A stretch of DNA of 6,013 nucleotides. Source: an uncultured Dorea sp. Lineage in GTDB: Bacteria; Bacillota_A; Clostridia; Lachnospirales; Lachnospiraceae. A program made the position numbers and the translations under genes. The stretch covers positions 1 through 6,013 of the forward strand of contig CAOKJI010000134.1 of the NCBI GenBank assembly GCA_948468495.1, given 5' to 3'. A model generated the notes under the pieces. That model was not told the DNA's origin and ran no database searches. It saw only the letters and a list, made by a program, of their open reading frames with translations. Shown here one piece after another: positions 1-5,741 of this stretch (its first letter is position 1; each line of letters starts with the position of its first letter).

Positions 1-699
1 GAACAGTCTAATCTCCGGCTCACCTTCCTCATTCTTAATAATCGCCGTCGGAATCCGCAATGTATTCACCGAGCCGGAATGAATCCTGGCCATCGCTTCT
101 CCCTGTTCAATTAACTCTTCTATTACAACGCCATTCTTCCTGTAAGATGCATGCGCATCCTCTACCGTATCATACATGGCGATATTTTCAATCCTCACAG
201 CAGTCCCAAAAGCCGCATAAACCGGCTTGACCACATAATTCTCATGACGGGCTGCAAATTCCTCTAAGTTCTTTAAGTTCTCCTGCGTCGGTTCCTCGCC
301 CTTTTTAACCCGAATCACTTCCCGTTTAAACATATCCTGGAACTTCTTATAAGTCCTGTACTTATTCTCCAGAAGGTCCGTATTCTTCCTCTGGTTCATA
401 CGGGGATAAAAACTCAGCCGAATCCCCTCTGTAATAAAGGAATTCCGGTACTCCGAATCCTGCCCCTCATACCCAAAAAGAAAATACTCGCTATAATAAG
501 AGCCATATTTAAAAAGGCTCCAAATCATATCCCGCTTTAAAGAGCGCAGATATCTCCGGTTTTCAAAAGCCTCCGGCCCTTTATATTTCTCAATAATCCC
601 GTCCATCTCATTCTTCTTCCGATGATAATAAGAAGCCTTCCGGTACCAGCTCTTAAACCGGATTTTATAATATATTTTCCTTCGATACTTCCGAAACAT
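1..699 (-). CDS. Sugar-transfer-associated ATP-grasp protein, N-terminal 233 residues (partial)
   Basis: The reading frame is open from an ATG at 699 to the left edge, so the C-terminal part is missing. A G-rich ribosome binding site (GGGGG, 706-710) lies 7 bases before the ATG. The N-terminus (residues 1-30) is very basic and tyrosine-rich. Around residues 156-159 is VVKP, the ATP-binding lysine segment seen in ATP-grasp proteins. It is followed by EELIEQ (194-199) and SVNTLRIPT (210-218), a segment I recognise as typical of the sugar-transfer-associated ATP-grasp family, whose members usually lie in polysaccharide or cell-surface glycan clusters. The glycine-rich loop after VVKP is unusual (YAAFGTAV instead of the common GxGGxG type). 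Nearly half of the arginine codons are CGG, which is rare in the bai-like genes beside it. It probably belongs to a different functional unit. The family call is fairly good; the substrate is unknown. Confidence 0.7.
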   Translation of the reverse strand, partial: MFRKYRRKIYYKIRFKSWYRKASYYHRKKNEMDGIIEKYKGPEAFENRRYLRSLKRDMIWSLFKYGSYYSEYFLFGYEGQDSEYRNSFITEGIRLSFYPRMNQRKNTDLLENKYRTYKKFQDMFKREVIRVKKGEEPTQENLKNLEEFAARHENYVVKPVYAAFGTAVRIENIAMYDTVEDAHASYRKNGVVIEELIEQGEAMARIHSGSVNTLRIPTAIIKNEEGEPEIRLF

Positions 700-720
700 C
701 CTAATTCCCCCACCACACCC

Positions 721-761
721 AAAATATGCCGCCATACCAAACAGGCACAGCGGCATATTTT
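721..761 (-). terminator. Intrinsic terminator hairpin after the baiCD-baiE unit
   Basis: A perfect 12-base inverted repeat (AAAATATGCCGC at 721-732, GCGGCATATTTT at 750-761) starts 12 bases past the baiE stop. Read in the minus-strand transcript, the 17-base middle can also pair (UGUGCC with GGUAUG, using G-U wobbles), giving about 18 pairs and a 5-base loop. On the plus strand those wobble pairs become A-C mismatches, so the hairpin fits minus-strand transcripts better, which agrees with the gene direction. The trailing U-run is short (UUUU then GGG), so termination may be incomplete. Confidence 0.7.
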
Positions 762-773
762 GCTGCTTATATT

Positions 774-1325
774 TTATTCTTTTACAGTCTTTCTCTTAGC
801 GATTTTCTTCTTCTTTGTAGCCGGGCGGAACATATTAATACGCACGCGGTGTGTAGAATCACGCTGGAAGGACTCCTCGTAAACACGAATGTATCCTGTA
901 TCCTGAATCAGCCACTGTCCGTCAACTTTCACATACTTATCTGTGTAGATTGCCGTACCATTGATTCCCAGTCCCTCATACGGGTCGCCCTTGTCAAAGA
1001 TCAGTTCATCCCGAAGATACCACTTGCCGTAAGCAACAGTGTCGCTCTCGAACCAAATCTGTGGGTTATGTCCCTGATGCAGCGTAATCTCTGTCTTTGG
1101 CATCGTACTGGAAATATAATCCGTAACTTCCTTCGGTCCATGGAATTTGAGCTTTCCGTCAGAGTAGGAGGTCTCAATATCCGGCGCCATGGTAGCCGCA
1201 AATGCTTCCCAGTCCTTCGTATCCATAGCGTAGAGATATCTGCTCTTCAACTCTTTGATTGCCTGTACATCCTTCAACTGCTGTAATTCTTTTTCTAACG
1301 CTTCAAGGCGTTCTTCAACTGTCAT
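774..1325 (-). CDS. baiE: BaiE-like bile acid 7alpha-dehydratase (SnoaL/NTF2 fold)
   Basis: The product is 183 residues and strongly resembles BaiE, the enzyme that removes the 7alpha-hydroxyl as water from 3-oxo-Delta4 bile acid CoA intermediates, the rate-limiting step of 7alpha-dehydroxylation; it should be cytosolic. With the ATG at 1325 as start (MTVEERLEAL, matching the BaiE N-terminus as I remember it), the catalytic residues known for BaiE fall in place: Tyr30, Asp35, His83 and Arg147 (Arg146 in BaiE, shifted by one inserted residue). Shared blocks include TSYSDGKL, FHGPKEVT, GKWYL and DGQW. A TTG at 1334 could extend the protein by three residues, but it lies too close to the ribosome binding site AAAGGA (1336-1341). 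The gene follows baiCD by 24 bases and is probably cotranscribed with it. Residues 168-183 form a lysine-rich tail not present in the BaiE I know, which ends near residue 166. Substrate could differ from classical BaiE, as the middle of the protein is noticeably diverged. Confidence 0.83.
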   Translation of the reverse strand: MTVEERLEALEKELQQLKDVQAIKELKSRYLYAMDTKDWEAFAATMAPDIETSYSDGKLKFHGPKEVTDYISSTMPKTEITLHQGHNPQIWFESDTVAYGKWYLRDELIFDKGDPYEGLGINGTAIYTDKYVKVDGQWLIQDTGYIRVYEESFQRDSTHRVRINMFRPATKKKKIAKRKTVKE

Positions 1326-1335
1326 AATATTCAAT

Positions 1336-1341
1336 TCCTTT
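1336..1341 (-). promoter_or_regulatory. Ribosome binding site of the baiE-like gene
   Basis: AAAGGA on the minus strand, 10 bases before the ATG at 1325 and directly next to the alternative TTG at 1334. This spacing decides for the ATG start. Confidence 0.6.
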
Positions 1342-1349
1342 CTGCAATA

Positions 1350-3272
1350 TTAAACCTGTCTTCCAACTGCATACGCATCAGCAGTTGCATCAATTCCCAT
1401 GCCAACCTTCTTCGCATCGCCGATGATATCGTAAGCGATTCCTAACTCGTCGCACTTAGCAGTAAGCGCTTCCGTAGGACGGGAAGTCGTTCCAATCGCA
1501 ACAACCAGAGTATCAAAATGACGTGTCTTCTCGCTGGTCTTTCTGGACTTATCGGTAAATTTATAGGTAATCTCATGATCTCCGATGGCTGTAACATTGC
1601 TGCGGATACTCTTCTGAATCGTCTTGCCAGGATACTCGATATCCATAAACATGGTACGCAGCATACCCATCTTATTTCCTACGCGCTTCTTATCCATAAC
1701 ACGTACGTCTTTTACGCCCTTGTCAATCAGGAACTGAGCTGTCTCACAGCCAATCATGCCGCCGCCAAGGATAAGGACTTCGCCTTTTGCCTCTGCTTTT
1801 CCAGTTAAAATGTCTTCTGCTGAAACAACATCTGCGCCGTCAATTCCCGGAATCTCCGGCTTCACATACTCAGAACCGGTAGCAATGATTACATGATCCG
1901 GCTTCACTTCAGCAATCAATTCCGGTGTTACAGTTGTACCTGTCTTAATCTCAATTCCCTGTCTCTTACAGTTCTCAGCCTCCCAGAGAGCAGCGTTTGT
2001 AAACTCCTGTTTTCTTGGAGCCTTACCAGCTAAGATAAATCTTCCTCCCAGGCCTTCGGATGCTTCATAAATGGTCGGATTGTGTCCACGTCTCTTCAGA
2101 ACCTGAGCGATAATCATACCACCCATACCGCCTCCGATAACCATTACGTTCTTCGGAGTCGCAGCCTCTGGCATTCCTTCAAACTCCAGACAGAGTCCCG
2201 GATTCCTTGTACATGTAATATGAGTAGCCTTCGGGTCAATAACCTTGTCATAGCATCCTTCAGAACATCCGATACAGCGGCGGATCTCAGCGTCACGTCC
2301 CTCTTTTGCTTTGGTACACCACTGATTATCAGCCAGCTGGCCTCTTCCGACTGCAATCATATCAATCTTGCCTTCGCGGATTAACTCGTCTGCCAGCGCC
2401 GGCATATTTACACGTCCGACACCGATAACCGGAATCTTAACGCCCTTCTTAACAGCAGCTATATTATCCATATTGAAGCCTGGCTCCAAGTTATATGGCG
2501 GAACTTCATATACGGTTGCAAGACTGCGCGCATTTCCTCTTGAAAGGTTCACTGCATCTACGCCTGCGTCTGCCGCCCAGTTGATAAACTCAATCGTCTC
2601 TTCTACTGTGGTATTCTTCGGCATCATCTCGTCGATTGCATCCAGACGCATAATCAGCGGCATATCCTCCGGCATGTTCGCACGCATCTCGCGGATAACT
2701 TCCAGACTGAAACGGCACCGGTTCTCTAAACTCTGATTGCCGTACTCGTCTGTACGGTTGTTCAGCGACGCATTCATAAATTCATGAGGCAGATAGGTAT
2801 GTGCCGAATGGAACTCCAGCGCGTCAAATCCCGCCTCTACCGCATACTTCGCAGAGATACCGAACTGTTTGATAATCTCATGGATACGCTCAGCGCTGAT
2901 GGTGTCCGGCGTCTCTACTACATTCGTCTTATCAAAGAACTCTTCCGGAACAAATCCGCCATGCCAGATCTGTACGGCAGCCTTTCCTCCGTTGTCATGA
3001 ATCGCCTTTGTAATCTTCTTCAACTGTTCTCTGTGGTGCTCGTTATACAGTCCAAGGTAGATTGTTGCATGGCATTCTGAACAGATAGACGCAATCTCCA
3101 CAATATTCAGTCCGCATCCGCCTGCTGCAATCGCTGCGTGATATCCCGGAAGATCCTCTGCCACATCATGCTTGCCTTTTGCCATCTTGGTAGCCATACC
3201 TGGCAGCACAACTCTGTTCTTTAATTCCAGCCCTCTTAATTTAATAGGTGAAAACAATGCATCATAACTCAT
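1350..3272 (-). CDS. baiCD: BaiCD-like NADH:flavin 3-oxo-Delta4 bile acid oxidoreductase
   Basis: The product is 640 residues in the 2,4-dienoyl-CoA reductase branch of the Old Yellow Enzyme family and resembles BaiCD (about 639 residues) along its whole length. BaiCD introduces, and in the reductive arm removes, the C4-C5 double bond of 3-oxo bile acid CoA intermediates. Domains seen: an FMN-binding TIM barrel (about 1-330) with HSAHTYL at 155-161, where Tyr160 is the likely proton donor, and the family block NRTDEYG (172-178); a 4Fe-4S site at Cys333, Cys336, Cys340, Cys354; a FAD-binding GGGMGG (380-385); and an NADH-binding GGGMIG (503-508). The start is chosen at 3272 because MSYDALFSP matches the known BaiCD N-terminus; an in-frame ATG at 3311 would add 13 residues. 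Its ribosome binding site GAGAGG (3285-3290) is 12 bases away, somewhat far. First gene of a unit with baiE. It looks less like classical BaiCD than the neighbouring BaiH looks like classical BaiH, so exact substrate is open. Confidence 0.83.
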   Translation of the reverse strand: MSYDALFSPIKLRGLELKNRVVLPGMATKMAKGKHDVAEDLPGYHAAIAAGGCGLNIVEIASICSECHATIYLGLYNEHHREQLKKITKAIHDNGGKAAVQIWHGGFVPEEFFDKTNVVETPDTISAERIHEIIKQFGISAKYAVEAGFDALEFHSAHTYLPHEFMNASLNNRTDEYGNQSLENRCRFSLEVIREMRANMPEDMPLIMRLDAIDEMMPKNTTVEETIEFINWAADAGVDAVNLSRGNARSLATVYEVPPYNLEPGFNMDNIAAVKKGVKIPVIGVGRVNMPALADELIREGKIDMIAVGRGQLADNQWCTKAKEGRDAEIRRCIGCSEGCYDKVIDPKATHITCTRNPGLCLEFEGMPEAATPKNVMVIGGGMGGMIIAQVLKRRGHNPTIYEASEGLGGRFILAGKAPRKQEFTNAALWEAENCKRQGIEIKTGTTVTPELIAEVKPDHVIIATGSEYVKPEIPGIDGADVVSAEDILTGKAEAKGEVLILGGGMIGCETAQFLIDKGVKDVRVMDKKRVGNKMGMLRTMFMDIEYPGKTIQKSIRSNVTAIGDHEITYKFTDKSRKTSEKTRHFDTLVVAIGTTSRPTEALTAKCDELGIAYDIIGDAKKVGMGIDATADAYAVGRQV

Positions 3273-3424
3273 TTGCCAAATCATCCTCTCTTCATTAATT
3301 TTGTGAATCATTGTCCCGCTATACAGTCCGGCAGATACGGGAATTATCTGTCTGATTATGCGGAAACGTATCGGTTTATTATTTCATAGTGACGAATCGT
3401 GATGAACTTATTATTCTATTTCCT

Positions 3425-3452
3425 AAAATAATATGCTCTTAAGACTTGTCTA
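3425..3452 (-). promoter_or_regulatory. Candidate promoter for the baiCD-baiE unit
   Basis: On the minus strand, TAGACA (3452-3447, five of six bases of a -35 box) is followed after 16 bases by TATTTT (3430-3425, four of six of a -10 box). This would give a 5' leader of roughly 145 bases before the ATG at 3272. A better -10 alone (TATAAT, minus strand, 3501-3496) lacks a fitting -35. The evidence is weak. Confidence 0.25.
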
Positions 3453-3482
3453 AATTTTAACACCAACCCCCAGGTCATGTAG

Positions 3483-3524
3483 GTACAAAAAGCTAATTAT
3501 AATGCATAAACAACGTACAAAAAA
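3483..3524 (+). repeat. Direct repeat GTACAAAAA, two copies 32 bases apart
   Basis: GTACAAAAA occurs at 3483-3491 and again at 3515-3523, start to start 32 bases, close to three turns of the DNA helix. A TATAAT/ATTATA element lies between the copies (3496-3503). The second copy is also one arm of the inverted repeat at 3516-3580. The arrangement fits repeated binding sites for a regulator, but that is inference. Confidence 0.5.
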
Positions 3525-3580
3525 TCAAATTTTCATGTCACTTTTATCCAATATAATACCCGTCACCCTTGATTTTTGTA
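3516..3580. repeat. Spaced imperfect inverted repeat TACAAAAAATCAA / TTGATTTTTGTA
   Basis: The left arm TACAAAAAATCAA (3516-3528) is the reverse complement of the right arm TTGATTTTTGTA (3569-3580) except for one extra A. The arms are separated by 40 bases. It sits near the middle of the divergent control region, so it could be a pair of operator sites serving both promoters; as an RNA hairpin its loop would be large. Confidence 0.5.
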
Positions 3581-3613
3581 GTAAAATTCAACAAAATGTC
3601 CTTCTATCCAGTA
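3535..3613 (+). repeat. Imperfect direct repeat ATGTC...TATCCA, 60 bases apart
   Basis: ATGTCACTTTTATCCA (3535-3550) and ATGTCCTTCTATCCA (3596-3610) match at most positions with one base of length difference. The TATCCA parts are exactly 60 bases apart. Function unknown; chance similarity in AT-rich DNA is possible. Confidence 0.35.
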
Positions 3614-3668
3614 GGATTTTCTCACCATTTCTTTTGAAAATGTAGATTATTTGACAAAAAAATGTGAT

Positions 3669-3695
3669 GTGACGCCATCTTTATTCGTTTATAAT
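3669..3695 (+). promoter_or_regulatory. Candidate promoter for the baiH-baiI unit
   Basis: A perfect -10 box TATAAT (3690-3695) is preceded after 15 bases by GTGACG (3669-3674, four of six bases of a -35 box). Transcription would start near 3702, leaving a short leader of about 25 bases that contains the AGGAGG site. A perfect TTGACA at 3651-3656 is 33 bases from this -10 and cannot pair with it at normal spacing. The -10 is convincing; the -35 is weak, which would suit a promoter needing an activator. Confidence 0.42.
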
Positions 3696-3713
3696 TAATA
3701 TCAATAATAGTTC

Positions 3714-3719
3714 AGGAGG
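3714..3719 (+). promoter_or_regulatory. Ribosome binding site of the baiH-like gene
   Basis: A consensus AGGAGG lies 7 bases before the ATG at 3727. It favours this ATG over a second in-frame ATG at 3739, which corresponds to the start of the classical BaiH as I recall it (MDMKHSKLF). Confidence 0.75.
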
Positions 3720-3726
3720 GAATAAT

Positions 3727-5718
3727 ATGATAACAGATATGAAAAATTCGAAGCTTTTCAGTCCCCTTAAATTAGGAAAGACCACGCTGAAGAACCGTAT
3801 AGCAATGGCCCCTATGAGCATGGATTACGAAGCCGCTGACGGAACCGTTCCGAAGAAGCTGGCTGATATTTTCGTGCGTCGTGCTGAGGGCGGTACTGGA
3901 TACGTAGTAATTGACGCCGTAACCGTTGACCACAAATACCTTTATATCGGTAATACTACATCATTAGATAAGGACAGCCTGGTTCCACAGTTTAAAGAAT
4001 TTGCAGATCGTGTCAGGGAAGCCGGCAGCGTTCTGATTCCGCAGATCATTCATCCAGGCCCGGAATCTATCTGCGGCTACCGCAAGGTTGCTCCATTAGG
4101 ACCGTCCGCTAATGTAAATGCCAACTGCCATGTAAGCCGTCCGATTTCTATTAAAGAAATCCAAAAGATCGTAAAACAGTACGGACAGGCAGCCCGCAGA
4201 GCCGAAGAAGCAGGCTGCGGAGGTATTTCGCTTCACTGTGCCCACGCTTATATGCTTCCAGGTTCTTTCCTTTCTCCGCTTCGGAATAAGAGAATGGATG
4301 AATATGGCGGAGGACTGGATAACCGCGCAAGATTTATTCTTGAGATTATTGAAGAAGTTAGGAAGAACGTCAGCCCTGATTTCCCGTTAATTTTAAGAAT
4401 CTCCGGCGACGAGCGCATGATCGGCGGCAATTCTCTTGAGGATATGTTGTATCTTGCTCCTAAGTTTGAAGCCGCGGGAATTGATATGCTGGAAATTTCC
4501 GGCGGTACACAGTACGAAGGCTTAGAGCACATCATTCCAAGCCAGAATAAGACCATCGGCGTCAATGTACACGAAGCGTCCGAGATTAAAAAAGTTGTAA
4601 ATATCCCTGTTTATGTGGCAGGTAAGATTAATGATATCCGTTATGCCGCTGATATCGTAGAACGCGGTCTGGTTGACGGCGTTTCCATCGGACGCCCGCT
4701 TCTCTCCGACCCGGATCTCTGTAAAAAGGCTTATGAGAACAGATTTGACGACATTACTCCCTGCGCAAGCTGCGGCGGAAGCTGCATAAGCCGGAGCGAG
4801 GCATTCCCACAGTGCAGATGCCATATCAATCCAAGAGTCGGAAGAGAGTATGATTTCCCGGAGGTTCCCGCTGAGAAATCCAAGAAAGTGCTGGTTGTAG
4901 GCGCAGGTCCTGCCGGAATGATGGCTGCTGTTACTGCTGCCGAAAGGGGACATCAGGTTACCGTATGGGAAGCTGACAAGAAGATCGGCGGACAGTTGAA
5001 CCTTGCTGTAGTTGCACCCGGCAAGCAGGAAATGACCAAATGGATGGTACACTTAAATTACCGCGCGAAGAAAGCCGGCGTAACCTTTGAATTTGGCAAG
5101 GAAGGTACCGTTGAGGCTGTAAAAGAATTCGCTCCTGAAGCAGTGATTGTCGCTACCGGAGCCAGACCATTAGTTCCGCCGATTAAAGGAACTAAGGATT
5201 ATCCGGTCCGTACGGCCCATGATTTCCTGAGAGGCAAATTCGTGATTCCAAGAGGACGCGTCTGCGTACTGGGCGGCGGAGCCGTTGCATGCGAGACCGC
5301 CGAGGTGGTTCTCGAGAATGCACGTCCAAATTCTTACACGAAGGGATTTGAGGCAAGCATTGGCGACGTAGAGGTAACTCTGATTGAGATGCTGCCGCAG
5401 CTTCTTACCAATGTCTGCGCGCCAAACCGCACACCGCTGATTCGCAAGTTAAAGAGCAGAGGCGTTAATATTAATGTTAATACTAAGATTCTGGAAGTAA
5501 CTGACCACGATGTAAAAGTACAGCGGGCAGACGGAACAGAAGAATGGCTCCGGGGCTTTGACTATGTACTCTTCGGACTCGGCTCTAGGAATTACGACCC
5601 GCTTTCTGAAGAGCTTAAGAATTTCATCCCCGAAGTATACGCTGTAGGCGACTCCGTAAGGGCACGTCAGGCAAGCTTCGCGATGTGGGAAGGCTTTGAA
5701 GCAGCATATAAATTATAG
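3727..5718 (+). CDS. baiH: BaiH-like NADH:flavin bile acid oxidoreductase
   Basis: The product is 663 residues and resembles BaiH (about 661 residues) very closely throughout, for example ISLHCAHAYMLPGSFLSP and PCASCGGSCISRSEA. BaiH was described as a 7beta-hydroxy-3-oxo-Delta4-cholenoic acid oxidoreductase, and pathway reconstitution later assigned it reduction of the C6-C7 double bond of the 4,6-diene. It is a cytosolic enzyme of the 2,4-dienoyl-CoA reductase branch of Old Yellow Enzymes. Domains: FMN TIM barrel (about 1-340) with HCAHAYML at 170-177 (Tyr175 the likely proton donor) and RMDEYGGGLDNRARF at 189-203; a 4Fe-4S site at Cys346, Cys349, Cys353 and Cys365, with an additional Cys363; FAD-binding GAGPAG (392-397); NADH-binding GGGAVA (516-521). 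It is intact. It heads a plus-strand unit, with its own promoter region, and the BaiI-like gene follows after 23 bases. In the classical operon it follows baiG, which is absent here. Confidence 0.9.
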   Translation: MITDMKNSKLFSPLKLGKTTLKNRIAMAPMSMDYEAADGTVPKKLADIFVRRAEGGTGYVVIDAVTVDHKYLYIGNTTSLDKDSLVPQFKEFADRVREAGSVLIPQIIHPGPESICGYRKVAPLGPSANVNANCHVSRPISIKEIQKIVKQYGQAARRAEEAGCGGISLHCAHAYMLPGSFLSPLRNKRMDEYGGGLDNRARFILEIIEEVRKNVSPDFPLILRISGDERMIGGNSLEDMLYLAPKFEAAGIDMLEISGGTQYEGLEHIIPSQNKTIGVNVHEASEIKKVVNIPVYVAGKINDIRYAADIVERGLVDGVSIGRPLLSDPDLCKKAYENRFDDITPCASCGGSCISRSEAFPQCRCHINPRVGREYDFPEVPAEKSKKVLVVGAGPAGMMAAVTAAERGHQVTVWEADKKIGGQLNLAVVAPGKQEMTKWMVHLNYRAKKAGVTFEFGKEGTVEAVKEFAPEAVIVATGARPLVPPIKGTKDYPVRTAHDFLRGKFVIPRGRVCVLGGGAVACETAEVVLENARPNSYTKGFEASIGDVEVTLIEMLPQLLTNVCAPNRTPLIRKLKSRGVNINVNTKILEVTDHDVKVQRADGTEEWLRGFDYVLFGLGSRNYDPLSEELKNFIPEVYAVGDSVRARQASFAMWEGFEAAYKL

Positions 5719-5727
5719 ATTTAAGAT

Positions 5728-5733
5728 AGGAGG
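5728..5733 (+). promoter_or_regulatory. Ribosome binding site of the baiI-like gene
   Basis: Consensus AGGAGG, 8 bases before the ATG at 5742, inside the 23-base gap after baiH. No terminator lies in the gap, so the two genes should share a transcript. Confidence 0.75.
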
Positions 5734-5741
5734 TGCCGTAT

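Larger units (their letters stand above)
3273..3726. promoter_or_regulatory. Divergent control region between the baiCD and baiH units
   Basis: This AT-rich stretch separates two outward-reading units and must hold both promoters. I see no credible gene, tRNA or known riboswitch in it. It contains repeated short motifs (TACAAAAA, GTGACG, TATCCA) and a spaced inverted repeat, listed separately. The first 39 bases next to baiCD are also open in its frame and could code if the upstream ATG at 3311 were used. The classical bai operon is induced by bile acids; shared control of both arms by a bile-acid-responsive regulator is an inference, and no regulator gene is in the window. Confidence 0.65.

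Noticed and set aside
537..740. Minus-strand open frame of 67 codons overlapping the ATP-grasp start
   Set aside because: It is another frame of the ATP-grasp gene, whose own frame has a good ribosome binding site and family motifs.
726..1286. Plus-strand open frame of 186 codons opposite the baiE-like gene
   Set aside because: It is antisense to a gene with recognisable catalytic residues, its translation shows no family resemblance, and it starts inside the terminator hairpin with no ribosome binding site.
3273..3311. Longer N-terminus of the BaiCD-like protein from the ATG at 3311
   Set aside because: The added 13 residues do not match the BaiCD start, whereas the ATG at 3272 begins with the familiar MSY-ALFSP. 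Not excluded, since the ribosome binding site of the shorter form is 12 bases away.
3552..3557. TATAAT in the middle of the control region as a promoter
   Set aside because: No -35 box at suitable spacing on the plus strand; such hexamers are common in AT-rich DNA.
3651..3656. Perfect TTGACA as the -35 box of the baiH promoter
   Set aside because: No acceptable -10 box lies 16-18 bases after it; the nearest good TATAAT is 33 bases away.
3273..3726. Riboswitch, small RNA or CRISPR array in the intergenic region
   Set aside because: No regular spacer-repeat pattern, no stable nested hairpins and no recognised riboswitch core could be found by eye.
4522..5052. Minus-strand open frame of 176 codons inside baiH
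   Set aside because: It lies opposite a clearly coding gene and its translation resembles no known protein.
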